The translations under genes and the position numbers were made by a program. Shown here one piece after another: positions 1 through 9,282 of a DNA stretch of 64,000 bases. Every line of letters starts with the position of its first letter. Within the stretch, counting starts at the first letter, position 1. The notes under the pieces are model-generated. The model was not told the origin of the DNA and made no database searches. It worked only from the letters and a program-made list of their open reading frames with translations. This DNA is from Amycolatopsis sp. MtRt-6 (lineage in GTDB: Bacteria > Actinomycetota > Actinomycetes > Mycobacteriales > Pseudonocardiaceae): the NCBI RefSeq assembly GCF_017308975.1, contig NZ_JADWPD010000005.1, positions 19,332-83,331 of the forward strand, read 5' to 3'.

Positions 1-77
1 CCCCCCGCGCGCCCCCGCGCCCGCCGCGCCGGCCGGGGGGGGGGGGGCGGGGGGGGGCCCCCCCCCCCGCCCCCCCC
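1..77. other. Pure G/C low-complexity edge
   Basis: The first 77 bases contain no A or T and consist of long C and G runs, including a run of 13 G. G runs are followed directly by C runs, so the stretch could fold on itself. It lies just past the 3' end of the first gene, where a terminator would be expected, but the homopolymers look more like a poor-quality contig end than a designed hairpin. No gene is visible in it. Confidence 0.6.
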
Positions 78-89
78 ACGGCCGGGAAA

Positions 90-977
90 TCAGCCCTTCA
101 CCAAGGTGACGACGGTGGTGTCGTCGACCGAGACGTTGGTGTTGTAGACCGGGTCGAGCGCGGTCGCCTGGGTGACGACCTCGGCCTTCCCCTTCTGGAA
201 CGGCGTGGTGCCGGTGGGCACCACGGTCGCCTGCCACGGCGCCGGCGTGCCCGGCGTGCAGGCGACCTGCGTCGTGTAGTTGCCGCGGATGATGACGTTG
301 CGCTTGACCTGCGTCGTGGCCCCGCTCAGGGTCACCTTGGCCGCGGCGGTGCAGTCGACGGTGCCGTGCAGGTACGCGTTGCCGTTGAGCGTGCTCGCGG
401 TGCCGTCCGTGGCCACCTTGAGCCCGATCCCGAGCTCCGGCGGAGCCGGCGGGTTCGCGATGTGCACCTCACCGCGCGCGGCGGGCTTGCCGCCTTCGCA
501 GTGCTGCTCGAACGCGGCGTCGAGCGTCTGGACGTACCCGTGCGGCCCGAAGACGACGTTCTGGATGATGAACGTCCCGATCAGTTCGTTGCAGCCCCGG
601 CCGTTCCCGCTCAGACTCAGCCCCGGCGCGTTGGCCCCCTGGAACGGGTACCGGGTCGCTTCGCCGTAGGTGCCCGCGGTCAGGGCCGTGCCGCTGGGTG
701 CGGCCAGGTCGAGCGTCCACCAGTCACTGTTGAAGCCGCTGACGCTCACGGCGATGTGGTTGCGGTCCGCGGACGCGTTGACCGTGAGCCGGTCCTTCGC
801 GTCCGTCGAGTAGGCGTAGGTGCTCCCTCCGCTGATGTAGTCGCCCTCGTCCCCGCTGAACGACAGTGATCCGGTGGCGACCGGCTGCGCCTGCGCCGGC
901 ACGGTCCCCACGAGCACGGCGAGCACGGGCACCGCGATGACGGCGGCGGCTCGCTGCAAAAACCCTGAACCCTTCAC
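90..977 (-). CDS. Secreted hypothetical protein
   Basis: A 295-residue protein of unknown function. I start it at the GTG at 977 because a GAGGGG ribosome site lies about 5 bases upstream; an ATG at 1037 would add 20 residues that do not look like a signal peptide. Residues 1-30 form a signal peptide (basic start, hydrophobic core, AQA cleavage site). The mature part is rich in Gly, Thr, Val and Ala and predicted to be beta-rich. A central stretch with FEQHCEGG resembles a motif I remember from actinomycete secreted proteins. Four cysteines in the exported part may form two disulfides. The gene stands alone, divergent from the next gene. Confidence 0.7.
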   Translation of the reverse strand: MKGSGFLQRAAAVIAVPVLAVLVGTVPAQAQPVATGSLSFSGDEGDYISGGSTYAYSTDAKDRLTVNASADRNHIAVSVSGFNSDWWTLDLAAPSGTALTAGTYGEATRYPFQGANAPGLSLSGNGRGCNELIGTFIIQNVVFGPHGYVQTLDAAFEQHCEGGKPAARGEVHIANPPAPPELGIGLKVATDGTASTLNGNAYLHGTVDCTAAAKVTLSGATTQVKRNVIIRGNYTTQVACTPGTPAPWQATVVPTGTTPFQKGKAEVVTQATALDPVYNTNVSVDDTTVVTLVKG

Positions 978-1261
978 AGGTTCCCCCTCAGGTGAGTTGG
1001 TCACTTGCCGCACTGCCTGTCGGCCGCCGACGATCACCCGTTACGGGCATGCGGGATTTTCGGCGTTTCGCGCAAGAAGTTCGGGTCCTTGCGTGCGGAT
1101 CTTGACAAAGCGCCCGATCAGCGGGCACGGCGTGCGGCCGTTCGCGTCCCCTCGGCGAATTCGCGGTAGGCCTCGGCGACGGCGTCCCGGGGCGGCCGCC
1201 GGCTCCGGCAACCACATTCCCATCAAACCAAAACCTTTGCGCGGCAACAGGAATCCCGTTT

Positions 1262-1284
1262 CTGTCGGTGCCCGCCACTAGAAT
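1262..1284 (+). promoter_or_regulatory. PafBC-type DNA-damage promoter (near match)
   Basis: The sequence CTGTCGGTG, exactly 8 bases, then TAGAAT fits the actinobacterial RecA-NDp / PafBC promoter consensus (tTGTCRgtg-N8-TAnnnT), with only the weakly conserved first base different. It lies 45 bases upstream of the TTG start of the HAF-repeat secreted protein, on the same strand. The rest of the 352-base gap between the two divergent genes (978-1329) shows no further gene that I can support. Confidence 0.5.
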
Positions 1285-1329
1285 CGGAGGTGTTCGGTCG
1301 GGGGTTGGCCCGAGATTCGAGGAGGACGT

Positions 1330-2367
1330 TTGCGCAACAGGGGGAAGTACATCGCGGTGGCGGTGCTCGCGGGGGCGGTACTGGCCGGGGCGCCGGCCAC
1401 AGCGGCAGCGGCGGAGGGCTGCCAGTGGCGGCAGACCGTCTTGCCGGTGCCGGAGGCCTACCGGCTGGACGGCCTCGGGAAGGGAGACGGAGCGGGGGCG
1501 GTCGCCGGCACCTTGTGGCCGGACGCGACCGGCGAGCCGCGCGTGGGCGCGGTGTGGCGGGCGGACGGCGTCCAGGTGCTCGGCGCGGCGTTCGGCCTGG
1601 ACACCGAACTGATCGACGTGAACGCGGCCGGAGTGGCCGTCGGCTCCTTCATGGATCCGCGGGAGTTCGGGGAGTTCCCCCTGAACCACGCCGTGCGGTA
1701 CACCGGCGGTCGCTTCGAGCGGCTGCCCGAGCCGCCGGGCTACACCAACAGCAAGGCGTGGCGGGTCAACGCACGCGGTGACGTCGTGGGCCTCGTCGGG
1801 GAAACCGCGGCCAACGGGGTGCACCGGCTGGTCCGGTGGCCCGCGGCGGCGCCGGGCACCGTGGAGCTGGTGCCGGTGCCGAGCCAGGAGTACGAGGTCG
1901 CGGGAGACATCGACGACGAGGGCACCATCGCGGCGGCCTTCGCCTTCTGGTCCACCGGCGGCGGCCTGGCGGGCTACCTGCTGCGGGAGGCCGGCGATCC
2001 CGTCGGTCTCACGTCGCCGGTTTCCACCGGCGACGTCGTTCCGAAGGCCGTCAACGCGGACAGCGTCGCCGGATACGCCGGTGACGGCGGGGCCGGCTAC
2101 GTGTGGCGGCACGACGGTTCGGTCGAGCGGGCACTGCCTGGGCTGCGATACCCGGACGCGATGAACGCCGCCGGGGATGTCGTCGGATCCGGGCCCTACG
2201 GGGAGACGGTGCTCGCCCCCGCCGACGGAGGTCCCACGCAGGTCGTCGTCCTCGGCGGCCAGGACGTCCAGGTGAGCGACATCACCGAGAGCGGCGACGT
2301 GCTCGGCAGCGCCACGGTGTACGTGCCGGAGCGCACCAAGGCGCCGGTGCGCTGGCACTGCGGCTGA
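1330..2367 (+). CDS. Secreted HAF-repeat protein
   Basis: A 345-residue exported protein. The TTG start at 1330 follows a strong GAGGAGGAC ribosome site. Residues 1-28 are a signal peptide ending in an Ala-rich cleavage region (ATAAAA). The rest carries at least six copies of a short pattern of the type N-x-x-G-D-V-V-G (for example VNARGDVVG, MNAAGDVVG, ITESGDVLG), which is the signature of HAF/extracellular repeats thought to build a beta-propeller-like fold. No catalytic motif is visible, so a binding or envelope role is the most one can say. A PafBC-like promoter lies upstream and a strong hairpin terminator follows. Confidence 0.75.
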   Translation: MRNRGKYIAVAVLAGAVLAGAPATAAAAEGCQWRQTVLPVPEAYRLDGLGKGDGAGAVAGTLWPDATGEPRVGAVWRADGVQVLGAAFGLDTELIDVNAAGVAVGSFMDPREFGEFPLNHAVRYTGGRFERLPEPPGYTNSKAWRVNARGDVVGLVGETAANGVHRLVRWPAAAPGTVELVPVPSQEYEVAGDIDDEGTIAAAFAFWSTGGGLAGYLLREAGDPVGLTSPVSTGDVVPKAVNADSVAGYAGDGGAGYVWRHDGSVERALPGLRYPDAMNAAGDVVGSGPYGETVLAPADGGPTQVVVLGGQDVQVSDITESGDVLGSATVYVPERTKAPVRWHCG

Positions 2368-2372
2368 CCACT

Positions 2373-2412
2373 GTCACGGCCGTCCCGGCGGGTTCGCCGG
2401 GACGGCCGTGAC
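2373..2412. terminator. Hairpin terminator, 18-bp perfect stem
   Basis: A perfect 18-bp inverted repeat (2373-2390 with 2395-2412) with a GGTT loop starts 6 bases after the stop codon of the HAF-repeat gene. There is no T tract, as is usual for high-GC actinomycetes. It should insulate the MFS gene downstream. Confidence 0.85.
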
Positions 2413-2499
2413 CGGCGCGGAAAAATTCCGGAACCCGTGTCCGGTTCCCCGCGGCGGCTCCGACCTCCTGGCAAACGGACCACGGAGAAGGAGCCGAAC

Positions 2500-3945
2500 A
2501 TGGAGAAGCCGGCCGGACGGCGGGAGTGGCTGGGCCTGGCGGTGCTCGTGCTGCCCACCCTGCTCGTCGCGATGGACATGACGTCGCTGTTCCTCGCGCT
2601 GCCGCAGCTGAGCGCCGATCTCGGCGCGAGCAGCACCGAACAGCTGTGGATCACCGACAGCTACGGCTTCGTCGTCGCCGGGTTCGTCATCACCATGGGC
2701 ACGCTCGGCGACCGGATCGGGCGACGGCGGCTGCTGCTCGCCGGCGGCGGGGCGTTCGGGCTCCTGTCGATCGTCGCCGCGTTCTCGACCGGGCCGGTGA
2801 TGCTCATCGTCGTCCGCGGGGCGCTCGGGGTGGCGGGGGCGACGCTGATGCCGTCGACGCTCGCCCTGATCACCAACATGTTCCGCGACGAGAAGCAGCG
2901 CGGGAAGGCCATCGCGATCTGGGCCACCTGCCAGTTCGCCGGCGGCGCGGCCGGCCCGGTGTTCGCCGGCTTCCTGCTCCAGCACTTCTCGTGGGGCTCG
3001 GTCTTCCTGGTCGCCGTCCCGGCCGTCGCCGTGCTGCTCGCCGCGGGGCCGGTCCTGCTGCCGGAGTTCCGCGCCCCGGCGTCCGGCCGGCTGGACCTGC
3101 CCGGGGTCGGGCTCTCGCTGGGTGCGGTGCTGCTGATCGTGTTCGGCCTCAAGCAGCTGACCACCGGCTCGCCGGTCCTGCCGGTCGCCGCGATCACCGC
3201 CGGGACGCTGCTGGGCATCGCCTTCGCCCGCCGTCAGCTGACGACGCCGTCGCCGCTCCTGGACCTGCGGCTGTTCCGGAGCGGCCCGTTCACCGCGGTG
3301 CTGGTGGCGCTGGTGTTCGCCGGGGTCGCGATGGCCGGCGTCGGCCTGCTGGTGACGCAGTACCTGCAGAGCGTCCTCGGCCACTCCCCGGTCGCCGCGG
3401 CGCTGCTGTTCGCCCCGATGGGACTCGGCGTGGCGGCGGGCACGATGACGGCGCCGGCGCTCACCCGCCGCTGGACCCCGGCGACGGCGATCGCGGGCGG
3501 CCTCGCGGTGTCGGCGGCGGGCAGCCTCCTGCTGGTCCTCACCGACGGCGTGGTGCCGGTGGTGGCGGGCATCACGGTGCTGGCGCTGGGCACGGGCCCG
3601 CTGTTCGCGCTGGGCATCGGCCTGGTGGTGGGTTCGGTCCCGCCGGAGCGCGCGGGCTCGGCGGCCTCGATGGCGGACACGGGCAACTACCTGGGCGGCT
3701 CGCTGGGCATGGCGCTCATCGGCCTGACCGCGGCGGCGGTGTACCACGGCGTGTTCCCGGCGGGCACCACGCCGGCCGTCGACGTCACCCGGCCGGAGCT
3801 GGCCGAGCAGGCGAAGGCGGCGTTCACGACGGCGCTGAACGTGACGGGCGTGATCGCGGCCGGGTTGTTCGCGGGCCTGGCACTGCTGGTGACGACGCTG
3901 CGCCGCATGAAGGCCGTCGCACCGGAACCGGCCATGGCGGGGTGA
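2500..3945 (+). CDS. MFS drug exporter, DHA2 (EmrB/QacA) family
   Basis: A 481-residue integral membrane protein that should expel toxic compounds in exchange for protons. The ATG at 2500 follows a GGAG site. The hydrophobicity fits 14 membrane segments, the length fits DHA2 exporters, and the first helix carries LVAMDMT, a variant of the DHA2 motif D1 (LDxTIVNVALP). GTLGDRIGRRR between helices 2 and 3 is MFS motif A, and motif C (antiporter motif) appears around residues 145-165 as GGAAGPVFAGFL. The substrate cannot be told from sequence. No regulator gene adjoins it. Confidence 0.88.
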   Translation: MEKPAGRREWLGLAVLVLPTLLVAMDMTSLFLALPQLSADLGASSTEQLWITDSYGFVVAGFVITMGTLGDRIGRRRLLLAGGGAFGLLSIVAAFSTGPVMLIVVRGALGVAGATLMPSTLALITNMFRDEKQRGKAIAIWATCQFAGGAAGPVFAGFLLQHFSWGSVFLVAVPAVAVLLAAGPVLLPEFRAPASGRLDLPGVGLSLGAVLLIVFGLKQLTTGSPVLPVAAITAGTLLGIAFARRQLTTPSPLLDLRLFRSGPFTAVLVALVFAGVAMAGVGLLVTQYLQSVLGHSPVAAALLFAPMGLGVAAGTMTAPALTRRWTPATAIAGGLAVSAAGSLLLVLTDGVVPVVAGITVLALGTGPLFALGIGLVVGSVPPERAGSAASMADTGNYLGGSLGMALIGLTAAAVYHGVFPAGTTPAVDVTRPELAEQAKAAFTTALNVTGVIAAGLFAGLALLVTTLRRMKAVAPEPAMAG

Positions 3946-3954
3946 ACGGCGATG

Positions 3955-4521
3955 TCACCGCTGGAAGTGCCAGACGACCAGCGCCGGCGCGCCCCGCGGC
4001 GACGGCTCGTGCCGCTTCGGGCACCAGGGCGGCCAGGCTCCACGGCCACAGGTCCCACGGTCCGGGCGTGGCTGCCGGTTCCGTAGCGGCAAGCTGTCCA
4101 CCGCTGGTTCCTCGCACCGGCGCACCTGCAGTCCCGCCGCCGGCGCGGCACGAAGGTAGTCCCCGATCGGGTGACGGTGGGAAGCCAGCCGGCCGGGCCT
4201 GCCGTCGGCACCGCGCACGGGCGGGACCGCGCCCCGCGGCACCCGGGTGCGCGCCCACGCGAGCATCTCGGGCGAGCGGTCGATCCCGATGACCCGGTGG
4301 CCGCGCCCGGCCAGGAGCCCGGCGTAGCGACCGGTCCCGCAGGCGGCATCGAGCGCCACCCCCGCGGGCAGCGCGCCGACGATCTCGGTGACCACGGGCT
4401 CGTCGAGGTCGAAGGCGGAATTGGGCCGGTCGTAGGTCGCCGACCACAACCGGTAGCCGGTGCCGGTGCCGACCCGCTCGACTTCCACGGCGGCGTCGGC
4501 CAGCGCCTCGTCGGCGAGCAC
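3955..4521 (-). pseudogene. Decayed class I SAM methyltransferase
   Basis: The frame from GTG 4521 keeps the N-terminal half of a class I methyltransferase, including motif I (LDAACGTGRYAGLL) and the acidic strand-2 motif (VIGIDRSPEML). It then jumps to the C-terminal RHPIGDYLRAA block, so roughly 60-70 residues carrying motifs II-III are missing. Further on, the family-like stretch PWDLWPWSLAALVPEAARA lies in a different frame (about 4048-3992), and the last residues ALVVWHFQR return to the original frame. One internal deletion plus two compensating frameshifts argue for a dead gene, unless they are sequencing errors. It follows the small secreted protein gene in the same direction. Confidence 0.7.
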
Positions 4522-4563
4522 CCGGCGGAGGCCAGTGACGTGCCCGGCGGGTGGGCCAGCGAA

Positions 4564-4785
4564 TTAGAAGCCGCCGTAGAACCACCAGGTGCCGCCGCCC
4601 TGGAGTGACCAGTAGCAGGGGTCGCTGTAGTTGAACAACACCCTGGCGCTCTCGCACTCCCCTTCGGTGGCGAACGGGCCGTAGTAGTCGCCGGCCTCCT
4701 TCGCGCTCGCCACGCCACCCAGCGAAAGAGTCAGCACCGCGGCGGCTCCCGCCCCGATCACCAGGTTCTTCACGGCACGCTTCAC
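4564..4785 (-). CDS. Small secreted Cys-containing protein
   Basis: A 73-residue exported protein. I choose the GTG at 4785 because AGGAG lies 11 bases upstream and the product then begins directly with a signal peptide (KRAVKNLVIGAG core, ASA cleavage site near residue 27). The mature peptide is about 46 residues, aromatic and acidic, with two cysteines that could form one disulfide and a C terminus rich in Gly and Trp. Function unknown; the look is that of small secreted proteins of Amycolatopsis-like genomes. Confidence 0.65.
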   Translation of the reverse strand: MKRAVKNLVIGAGAAAVLTLSLGGVASAKEAGDYYGPFATEGECESARVLFNYSDPCYWSLQGGGTWWFYGGF

Positions 4786-4919
4786 GTTCGGACACTCCTG
4801 ACCGCCGGGGTGACGTTTCGCCGAGGCGAAGATCAACACCGGCCAGTGTGCGACAACCCGAGAAGCGCCGCGCGGCGAAACCCGCCAACCACCCGAACGG
4901 GACCGCGGTGGGCAATCGG

Positions 4920-4991
4920 TGGGCGCAGCAGGGTTCGAACCTGCGACCGCTCGGGTGTAAGCCGAGTGCTCTTCCGCTGAGCTATGCGCCC
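4920..4991 (-). tRNA. tRNA-Val (anticodon UAC)
   Basis: Read on the minus strand the 72 bases fold into a full cloverleaf: acceptor stem GGGCGCA / TGCGCCC, D stem GCTC/GAGC, anticodon stem CTCGG/CCGAG with loop CTTACAC, and T stem GCAGG/CCTGC with loop TTCGAAC. The anticodon is TAC, so it reads GTA valine codons. The discriminator base is A and CCA is not encoded. Confidence 0.95.
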
Positions 4992-5029
4992 GGACGGCGA
5001 CGGCCCGGGAGGACCGCCGCCGCGAAAAC

Positions 5030-5494
5030 TCAGGCCGTCAGTTCGGCCACGGCCTTCTTCCAGCCCTGCTGGTCGCGCGCCTCGCCCGGCGCGTTGACCT
5101 CGGCGAACCGCACGACGCCGTCCTTGTCGATCAGGAACGTGCCGCGCACGGCCAGGCCGGCGTCGGAGTTGAACACGCCGTACGCCTGGGCCACCTCGCC
5201 GTGCGGCCAGAAGTCGGACAGCAGCGGGAACTGGTAGCCCTCCTTCTCGGCCCACGCCTTGAGCGAGAACGGCGTGTCGACCGAGACGCCCAGGACCTGG
5301 ATGCCCTTGTTGTCGTAGTCCGCGAACTCGTCGCGGAGCTGGCACAGCTCGCCCGTGCAGATGCTGCTGAACGCGAACGGGTAGAACACCAGCAGCACCG
5401 GCTTGTCACCGCGGAACGACGACAGTTGGACCGGCTGCTTGTTGTAGTCGTTGAGCGTGAAGTCAGGGGCCTCAGAACCGACCTCGACGGTCAT
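5030..5494 (-). CDS. ahpE: Peroxiredoxin, AhpE-like
   Basis: A 154-residue cytosolic thiol peroxidase that reduces hydroperoxides and peroxynitrite. ATG 5494 is chosen for the GAGAGGAAA site and for agreement with the 153-residue M. tuberculosis AhpE as I remember it. The active-site block YPFAFSSICTGELC contains the peroxidatic cysteine at residue 46. Unlike 1-Cys AhpE, a second cysteine sits at residue 51, the CxxxxC spacing seen in E. coli BCP, so it may form an intramolecular disulfide. The pairing ahpE - DUF3052 - divergent aceE matches Rv2238c - Rv2239c - Rv2241. Confidence 0.88.
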   Translation of the reverse strand: MTVEVGSEAPDFTLNDYNKQPVQLSSFRGDKPVLLVFYPFAFSSICTGELCQLRDEFADYDNKGIQVLGVSVDTPFSLKAWAEKEGYQFPLLSDFWPHGEVAQAYGVFNSDAGLAVRGTFLIDKDGVVRFAEVNAPGEARDQQGWKKAVAELTA

Positions 5495-5567
5495 ACCAGC
5501 GTTTCCTCTCCCGAACGGACACGTGCCTGCGACAACAACCCTATCGTGTCCGTCCGGCGGGACTTGT

Positions 5568-5999
5568 TCAGCGCTGCTTCGACTTCGACTTCGGCGACAC
5601 CAGGCGGGTGCCGATCCAGTTCGGGCCGACACTGATGTTGGCGGTCTGGGCCAGTCCGACGGCGGGCACCGCTTCGGCGATTTCGCTCGGCTCGACGTGC
5701 CCTGGCTGTCCCGTCTTGGGGGTCAGGACCCAGATCACCCCGGTTTCCTCCAGGGGGCCCCTGGCGTCGATGAGCGCGTCGCCCAGGTCGCCGTCGTCCT
5801 CGCGCCACCAGAGCAGCACCACGTCGATGACCTCGTCGGCGTCCTCGTCGAGGATTTCCCCGCCGATCTGCTCCTCGATCGCCGCGCGGACGTCGTCGTC
5901 GACGTCCTCGTCCCAGCCGATCTCCTGGACCACCATCTCGGGCTTGATGCCGAGCCTCTCGGCGACGCTGCTCTGATCAGCGTCTCCCGCGGCGACCAC
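5568..5999 (-). CDS. DUF3052 family protein
   Basis: A 143-residue acidic protein of the actinobacterial DUF3052 family (relative of Rv2239c), function unknown. I start it at the GTG at 5999, which has GGAGGA 9 bases upstream; a GTG at 6008 would overlap that site. It contains the family features IKPEMVVQEIGWDEDVDDD, EVIDVVLLWWREDDGDL and a C-terminal LAQTANISVGPNWIGTRLV block. It lies 73 bases upstream of ahpE in the same direction and diverges from aceE. The conserved neighbourhood suggests a link with central carbon or redox metabolism, which is inference only. Confidence 0.85.
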   Translation of the reverse strand: MVAAGDADQSSVAERLGIKPEMVVQEIGWDEDVDDDVRAAIEEQIGGEILDEDADEVIDVVLLWWREDDGDLGDALIDARGPLEETGVIWVLTPKTGQPGHVEPSEIAEAVPAVGLAQTANISVGPNWIGTRLVSPKSKSKQR

Positions 6000-6135
6000 T
6001 GCTTTCACTCCTCCAACTACGACGGAGCGTGGCTTCGCAGCACCCTCGGAGGGTACGACTCCGCCACACTCGGCGACCCGGTTGCCGATAGCGAACACTG
6101 GTGAGGCTCCGCGCGCAACCGTCCACACCGGATCT

Positions 6136-6327
6136 TTGACAACTCGTGTCGCAGGATACGGCCCGCCGGCGGTCGCCCGCGACGGCGTTTCGGGTGCCTG
6201 GCGCCCCCGGTCTGCCACCCCACCGGGGGTCGTCCCCTAGGGTGGGGAGGAAGAAAACGCGCGCGCGATACACCGCGCGCTGGGAGTGGCTCGACCGGGT
6301 CGGCCTATGTTACCGCCAAGTAGCGGT
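6136..6327 (+). promoter_or_regulatory. Candidate aceE promoter region
   Basis: The gap between the divergent DUF3052 and aceE genes (6000-6415) holds no gene. On the plus strand there is a TTGACA at 6136-6141 without a convincing -10 box, and a TATGTT at 6306-6311 fused to an inverted repeat ACCGC-N6-GCGGT (6312-6327) that could be an operator over the start site. None of this is decisive. Confidence 0.3.
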
Positions 6328-6415
6328 GCGGAAGCCGGGACGGAAGACGACGATGGAGAGTCGTACACCCCCGCGTACGAGCACCACCGGCTACAACTTT
6401 TCGCAAGGAGACCCC

Positions 6416-9211
6416 TTGGCCCCGCAGAACGACGGCGCCTCCGGCAAGGAGACCCCGGCACGCGTACGCGTCATCCGTGACGGACTGGCGGCGCACCTGC
6501 CCGACATCGACCCGGAGGAGACCGCCGAGTGGCTGGACTCCTTCGACGAGGCCCTGGCGAGGGGCGGGCAGCAGCGAGCCCGGTACCTGATGCTGCGCAT
6601 CCTCGAGCGGGCCCGGGAGCGGAACGTCGGCGTCCCGGCTCTGACCTCGACGGACTACGTCAACACCATCCCCACCGAGAACGAGCCCTGGTTCCCGGGC
6701 GACGAGGACATCGAGCGCCGCTACCGCGCCTGGATCCGCTGGAACGCGGCGATCATGGTGCACCGCGCGCAGCGCCCGGGCGTCGGTGTCGGCGGTCACA
6801 TCTCGACCTACGCCTCCTCGGCCGCCCTCTACGAGGTGGGCTTCAACCACTTCTTCCGCGGCAAGGACCACTCCGGCGGCGGCGACCAGATCTACATCCA
6901 GGGTCACGCCTCCCCCGGCATCTACGCCCGCGCCTTCCTCGAAGGCCGGCTCTCCGAGTCGCAGCTCGACGGCTTCCGCCAGGAGTACAGCCACGCGGGT
7001 GAGGGCGGCGGCCTGCCGTCGTACCCGCACCCGCGGCTGATGCCGGAGTTCTGGGAGAACCCGACGGTGTCGATGGGCCTCGGCCCGATGAACGCCATCT
7101 ACCAGGCCCGGTTCAACCGCTACCTGCGCGACCGCGGCATCAAGAACACCGACGACCAGCACGTCTGGGCGTTCCTCGGCGACGGCGAGATGGACGAGGC
7201 CGAGTCGCGGGGCCTCATCCACGTGGCCGCCGGCGAAGGCCTCGACAACCTGACCTTCGTGATCAACTGCAACCTGCAGCGGCTCGACGGCCCGGTGCGC
7301 GGCAACGGCAAGATCATCCAGGAGCTGGAGTCGTACTTCCGCGGCGCCGGCTGGAACGTCATCAAGGTGATCTGGGGCCGCGAGTGGGACTCGCTGCTGC
7401 ACGCCGACCGCGACGGCGCGCTGGTCAACCTGATGAACGTCACCCCGGACGGTGACTACCAGACGTACAAGGCCAACGACGGCGCCTTCGTCCGCGAGCA
7501 CTTCTTCGGCCGCGACCCGCGGACGAAGGATCTGGTCAAGGACCTCTCCGACGCCGACATCTGGAACCTCAAGCGCGGCGGCCACGACTACCGCAAGGTG
7601 TACGCGGCGTACAAGGCGGCGCTGGAGCACCACGGCCAGCCGACGGTGATCCTGGCCCACACGATCAAGGGCTACGGCCTGGGCCCGGCGTTCGAGGGCC
7701 GCAACGCCACGCACCAGATGAAGAAGCTCACCCTCGACGACCTGAAGCTGTTCCGCGACTCGCAGCGGATCCCGATCAGCGACGAGGAGCTCGAGCGCGA
7801 CCCGAAGCTGCCGCCGTACTACCACCCGGGCGCCAACTCGCCCGAGATCGAGTACATGATCGGCCGCCGCAAGGCGCTCGGCGGCTTCCTGCCGGAACGC
7901 CGTCCGAAGGCCGCGAAGGCGCTGGTCCTGCCCGGCGACAAGGTCTACGAGGGCATCCGGAAGGGCTCCGGCAAGCAGGAGGTCGCCACCACCATGGCGT
8001 TCGTCCGGCTGGTCCGCGAGCTGGCGAAGGACTCCGAGATCGGCAAGCGCGTCGTCCCGATCATCCCGGACGAGGCCCGCACCTTCGGCCTCGACTCGAT
8101 GTTCCCGACGGCGAAGATCTACAACCCGCACGGCCAGACGTACACGTCGGTCGACGCGAGCCTGATGCTGGCCTACAAGGAGTCCGAGAAGGGCCAGCTG
8201 CTGCACGAGGGCATCAACGAGGCGGGCTCGACCGCGTCGTTCACCGCCGTCGGCACGTCGTACGCCACGCACGGCGAGCCGATGATCCCGATCTACATCT
8301 TCTACTCGATGTTCGGCTTCCAGCGGACCGGTGACGGCCTGTACGCGGCCGCCGACCAGATGGCCCGCGGGTTCGTCCTCGGCGCCACCGCCGGCCGGAC
8401 CACGCTGACGGGCGAGGGCCTGCAGCACGCGGACGGGCACTCGCTGCTGCTGGCGGCGACGAACCCGGCCGCGGTCACCTACGACCCGGCGTGGTCGTTC
8501 GAGATCGCGCACATCGTCAAGGACGGTCTCCGCCGGATGTACGGCGAGACGGGCCCGGACGGCAACGGCGAGAACATCTTCTACTACATGACGATCTACA
8601 ACGAGCCCTACCAGCAGCCCGCCGAGCCGGAGAACCTCGACGTCGACGGCCTGCTGAAGGGTCTGTACAAGTACGCCGACGCCCCCGCGGGCGACGGCCC
8701 CGAGGTGCAGATCCTGGTCTCGGGCGTCACGATGCCGGACGCGCTCAAGGCGCAGAAGATGCTCGCCGAGGAGTGGGGTGTGCGGGCCGCGGTGTGGTCG
8801 GCCACGTCGTGGACCGAGCTGCGGCGCGAAGCCGTCGAGATCGACCACGACAACCTGCTCTACCCGGGCAGCGAGCCGCGCGTGCCGTACGTGACCGAGA
8901 AGCTGCGCGGCGCGAACGGGCCGGTCGTGGCGGTGTCGGACTGGATGCGCGCGGTGCCGGACCTGATCCGCCCGTACGTCCCGACCGACATGCTGACGCT
9001 GGGCACGGACGGCTTCGGCTTCTCCGACACCCGGCCCGCGGCGCGGCGGAAGTTCCTGGTCGACGCCGAGTCGATCACCGTCGGGGCGCTGTCGATCCTC
9101 GCCAAGCGCGGCGAGGTCGACAAGGCGAAGGTCCTCGAAGCGGCCACGAAGTACCGGCTCGACGACATCGCGGCCGCCGGGCCGCAGACGTCGGATTCCG
9201 GGAACGCGTGA
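6416..9211 (+). CDS. aceE: Pyruvate dehydrogenase E1 component
   Basis: A 931-residue homodimeric E1 that uses thiamine diphosphate to decarboxylate pyruvate and transfer the acetyl unit to lipoyl-E2. I choose the TTG at 6416 because AAGGAG sits 5 bases upstream; an ATG at 6353 in the same frame lacks a clear site. The thiamine-diphosphate motif [12 protein letters not shown] is near residue 255, and the blocks [20 protein letters not shown] and [14 protein letters not shown] are characteristic of AceE. It resembles the M. tuberculosis AceE closely from memory over its whole length. A 15-bp hairpin terminator follows. It joins the adjacent lactate genes to fatty acid synthesis through acetyl-CoA. 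Confidence 0.97.
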   Translation: MAPQNDGASGKETPARVRVIRDGLAAHLPDIDPEETAEWLDSFDEALARGGQQRARYLMLRILERARERNVGVPALTSTDYVNTIPTENEPWFPGDEDIERRYRAWIRWNAAIMVHRAQRPGVGVGGHISTYASSAALYEVGFNHFFRGKDHSGGGDQIYIQGHASPGIYARAFLEGRLSESQLDGFRQEYSHAGEGGGLPSYPHPRLMPEFWENPTVSMGLGPMNAIYQARFNRYLRDRGIKNTDDQHVWAFLGDGEMDEAESRGLIHVAAGEGLDNLTFVINCNLQRLDGPVRGNGKIIQELESYFRGAGWNVIKVIWGREWDSLLHADRDGALVNLMNVTPDGDYQTYKANDGAFVREHFFGRDPRTKDLVKDLSDADIWNLKRGGHDYRKVYAAYKAALEHHGQPTVILAHTIKGYGLGPAFEGRNATHQMKKLTLDDLKLFRDSQRIPISDEELERDPKLPPYYHPGANSPEIEYMIGRRKALGGFLPERRPKAAKALVLPGDKVYEGIRKGSGKQEVATTMAFVRLVRELAKDSEIGKRVVPIIPDEARTFGLDSMFPTAKIYNPHGQTYTSVDASLMLAYKESEKGQLLHEGINEAGSTASFTAVGTSYATHGEPMIPIYIFYSMFGFQRTGDGLYAAADQMARGFVLGATAGRTTLTGEGLQHADGHSLLLAATNPAAVTYDPAWSFEIAHIVKDGLRRMYGETGPDGNGENIFYYMTIYNEPYQQPAEPENLDVDGLLKGLYKYADAPAGDGPEVQILVSGVTMPDALKAQKMLAEEWGVRAAVWSATSWTELRREAVEIDHDNLLYPGSEPRVPYVTEKLRGANGPVVAVSDWMRAVPDLIRPYVPTDMLTLGTDGFGFSDTRPAARRKFLVDAESITVGALSILAKRGEVDKAKVLEAATKYRLDDIAAAGPQTSDSGNA

Positions 9212-9227
9212 CCTGCTGCTAGGTTCA

Positions 9228-9260
9228 GGGCCCGGCAGACATCGGATGTCTGCCGGGCCC
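9228..9260. terminator. Hairpin terminator after aceE
   Basis: A perfect 15-bp stem (9228-9242 with 9246-9260) with a CGG loop begins 16 bases after the aceE stop codon and ends just before the lactate dehydrogenase gene. Confidence 0.85.
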
Positions 9261-9282
9261 TTGCGCGTAGGGAGTGATGAAG

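Noticed and set aside
6305-8848. Open frame of 847 codons antisense to aceE
   Set aside because: It mirrors the third-position GC of aceE, has a low-complexity Val/Arg/Asp composition and no domain; a shadow of the real gene.
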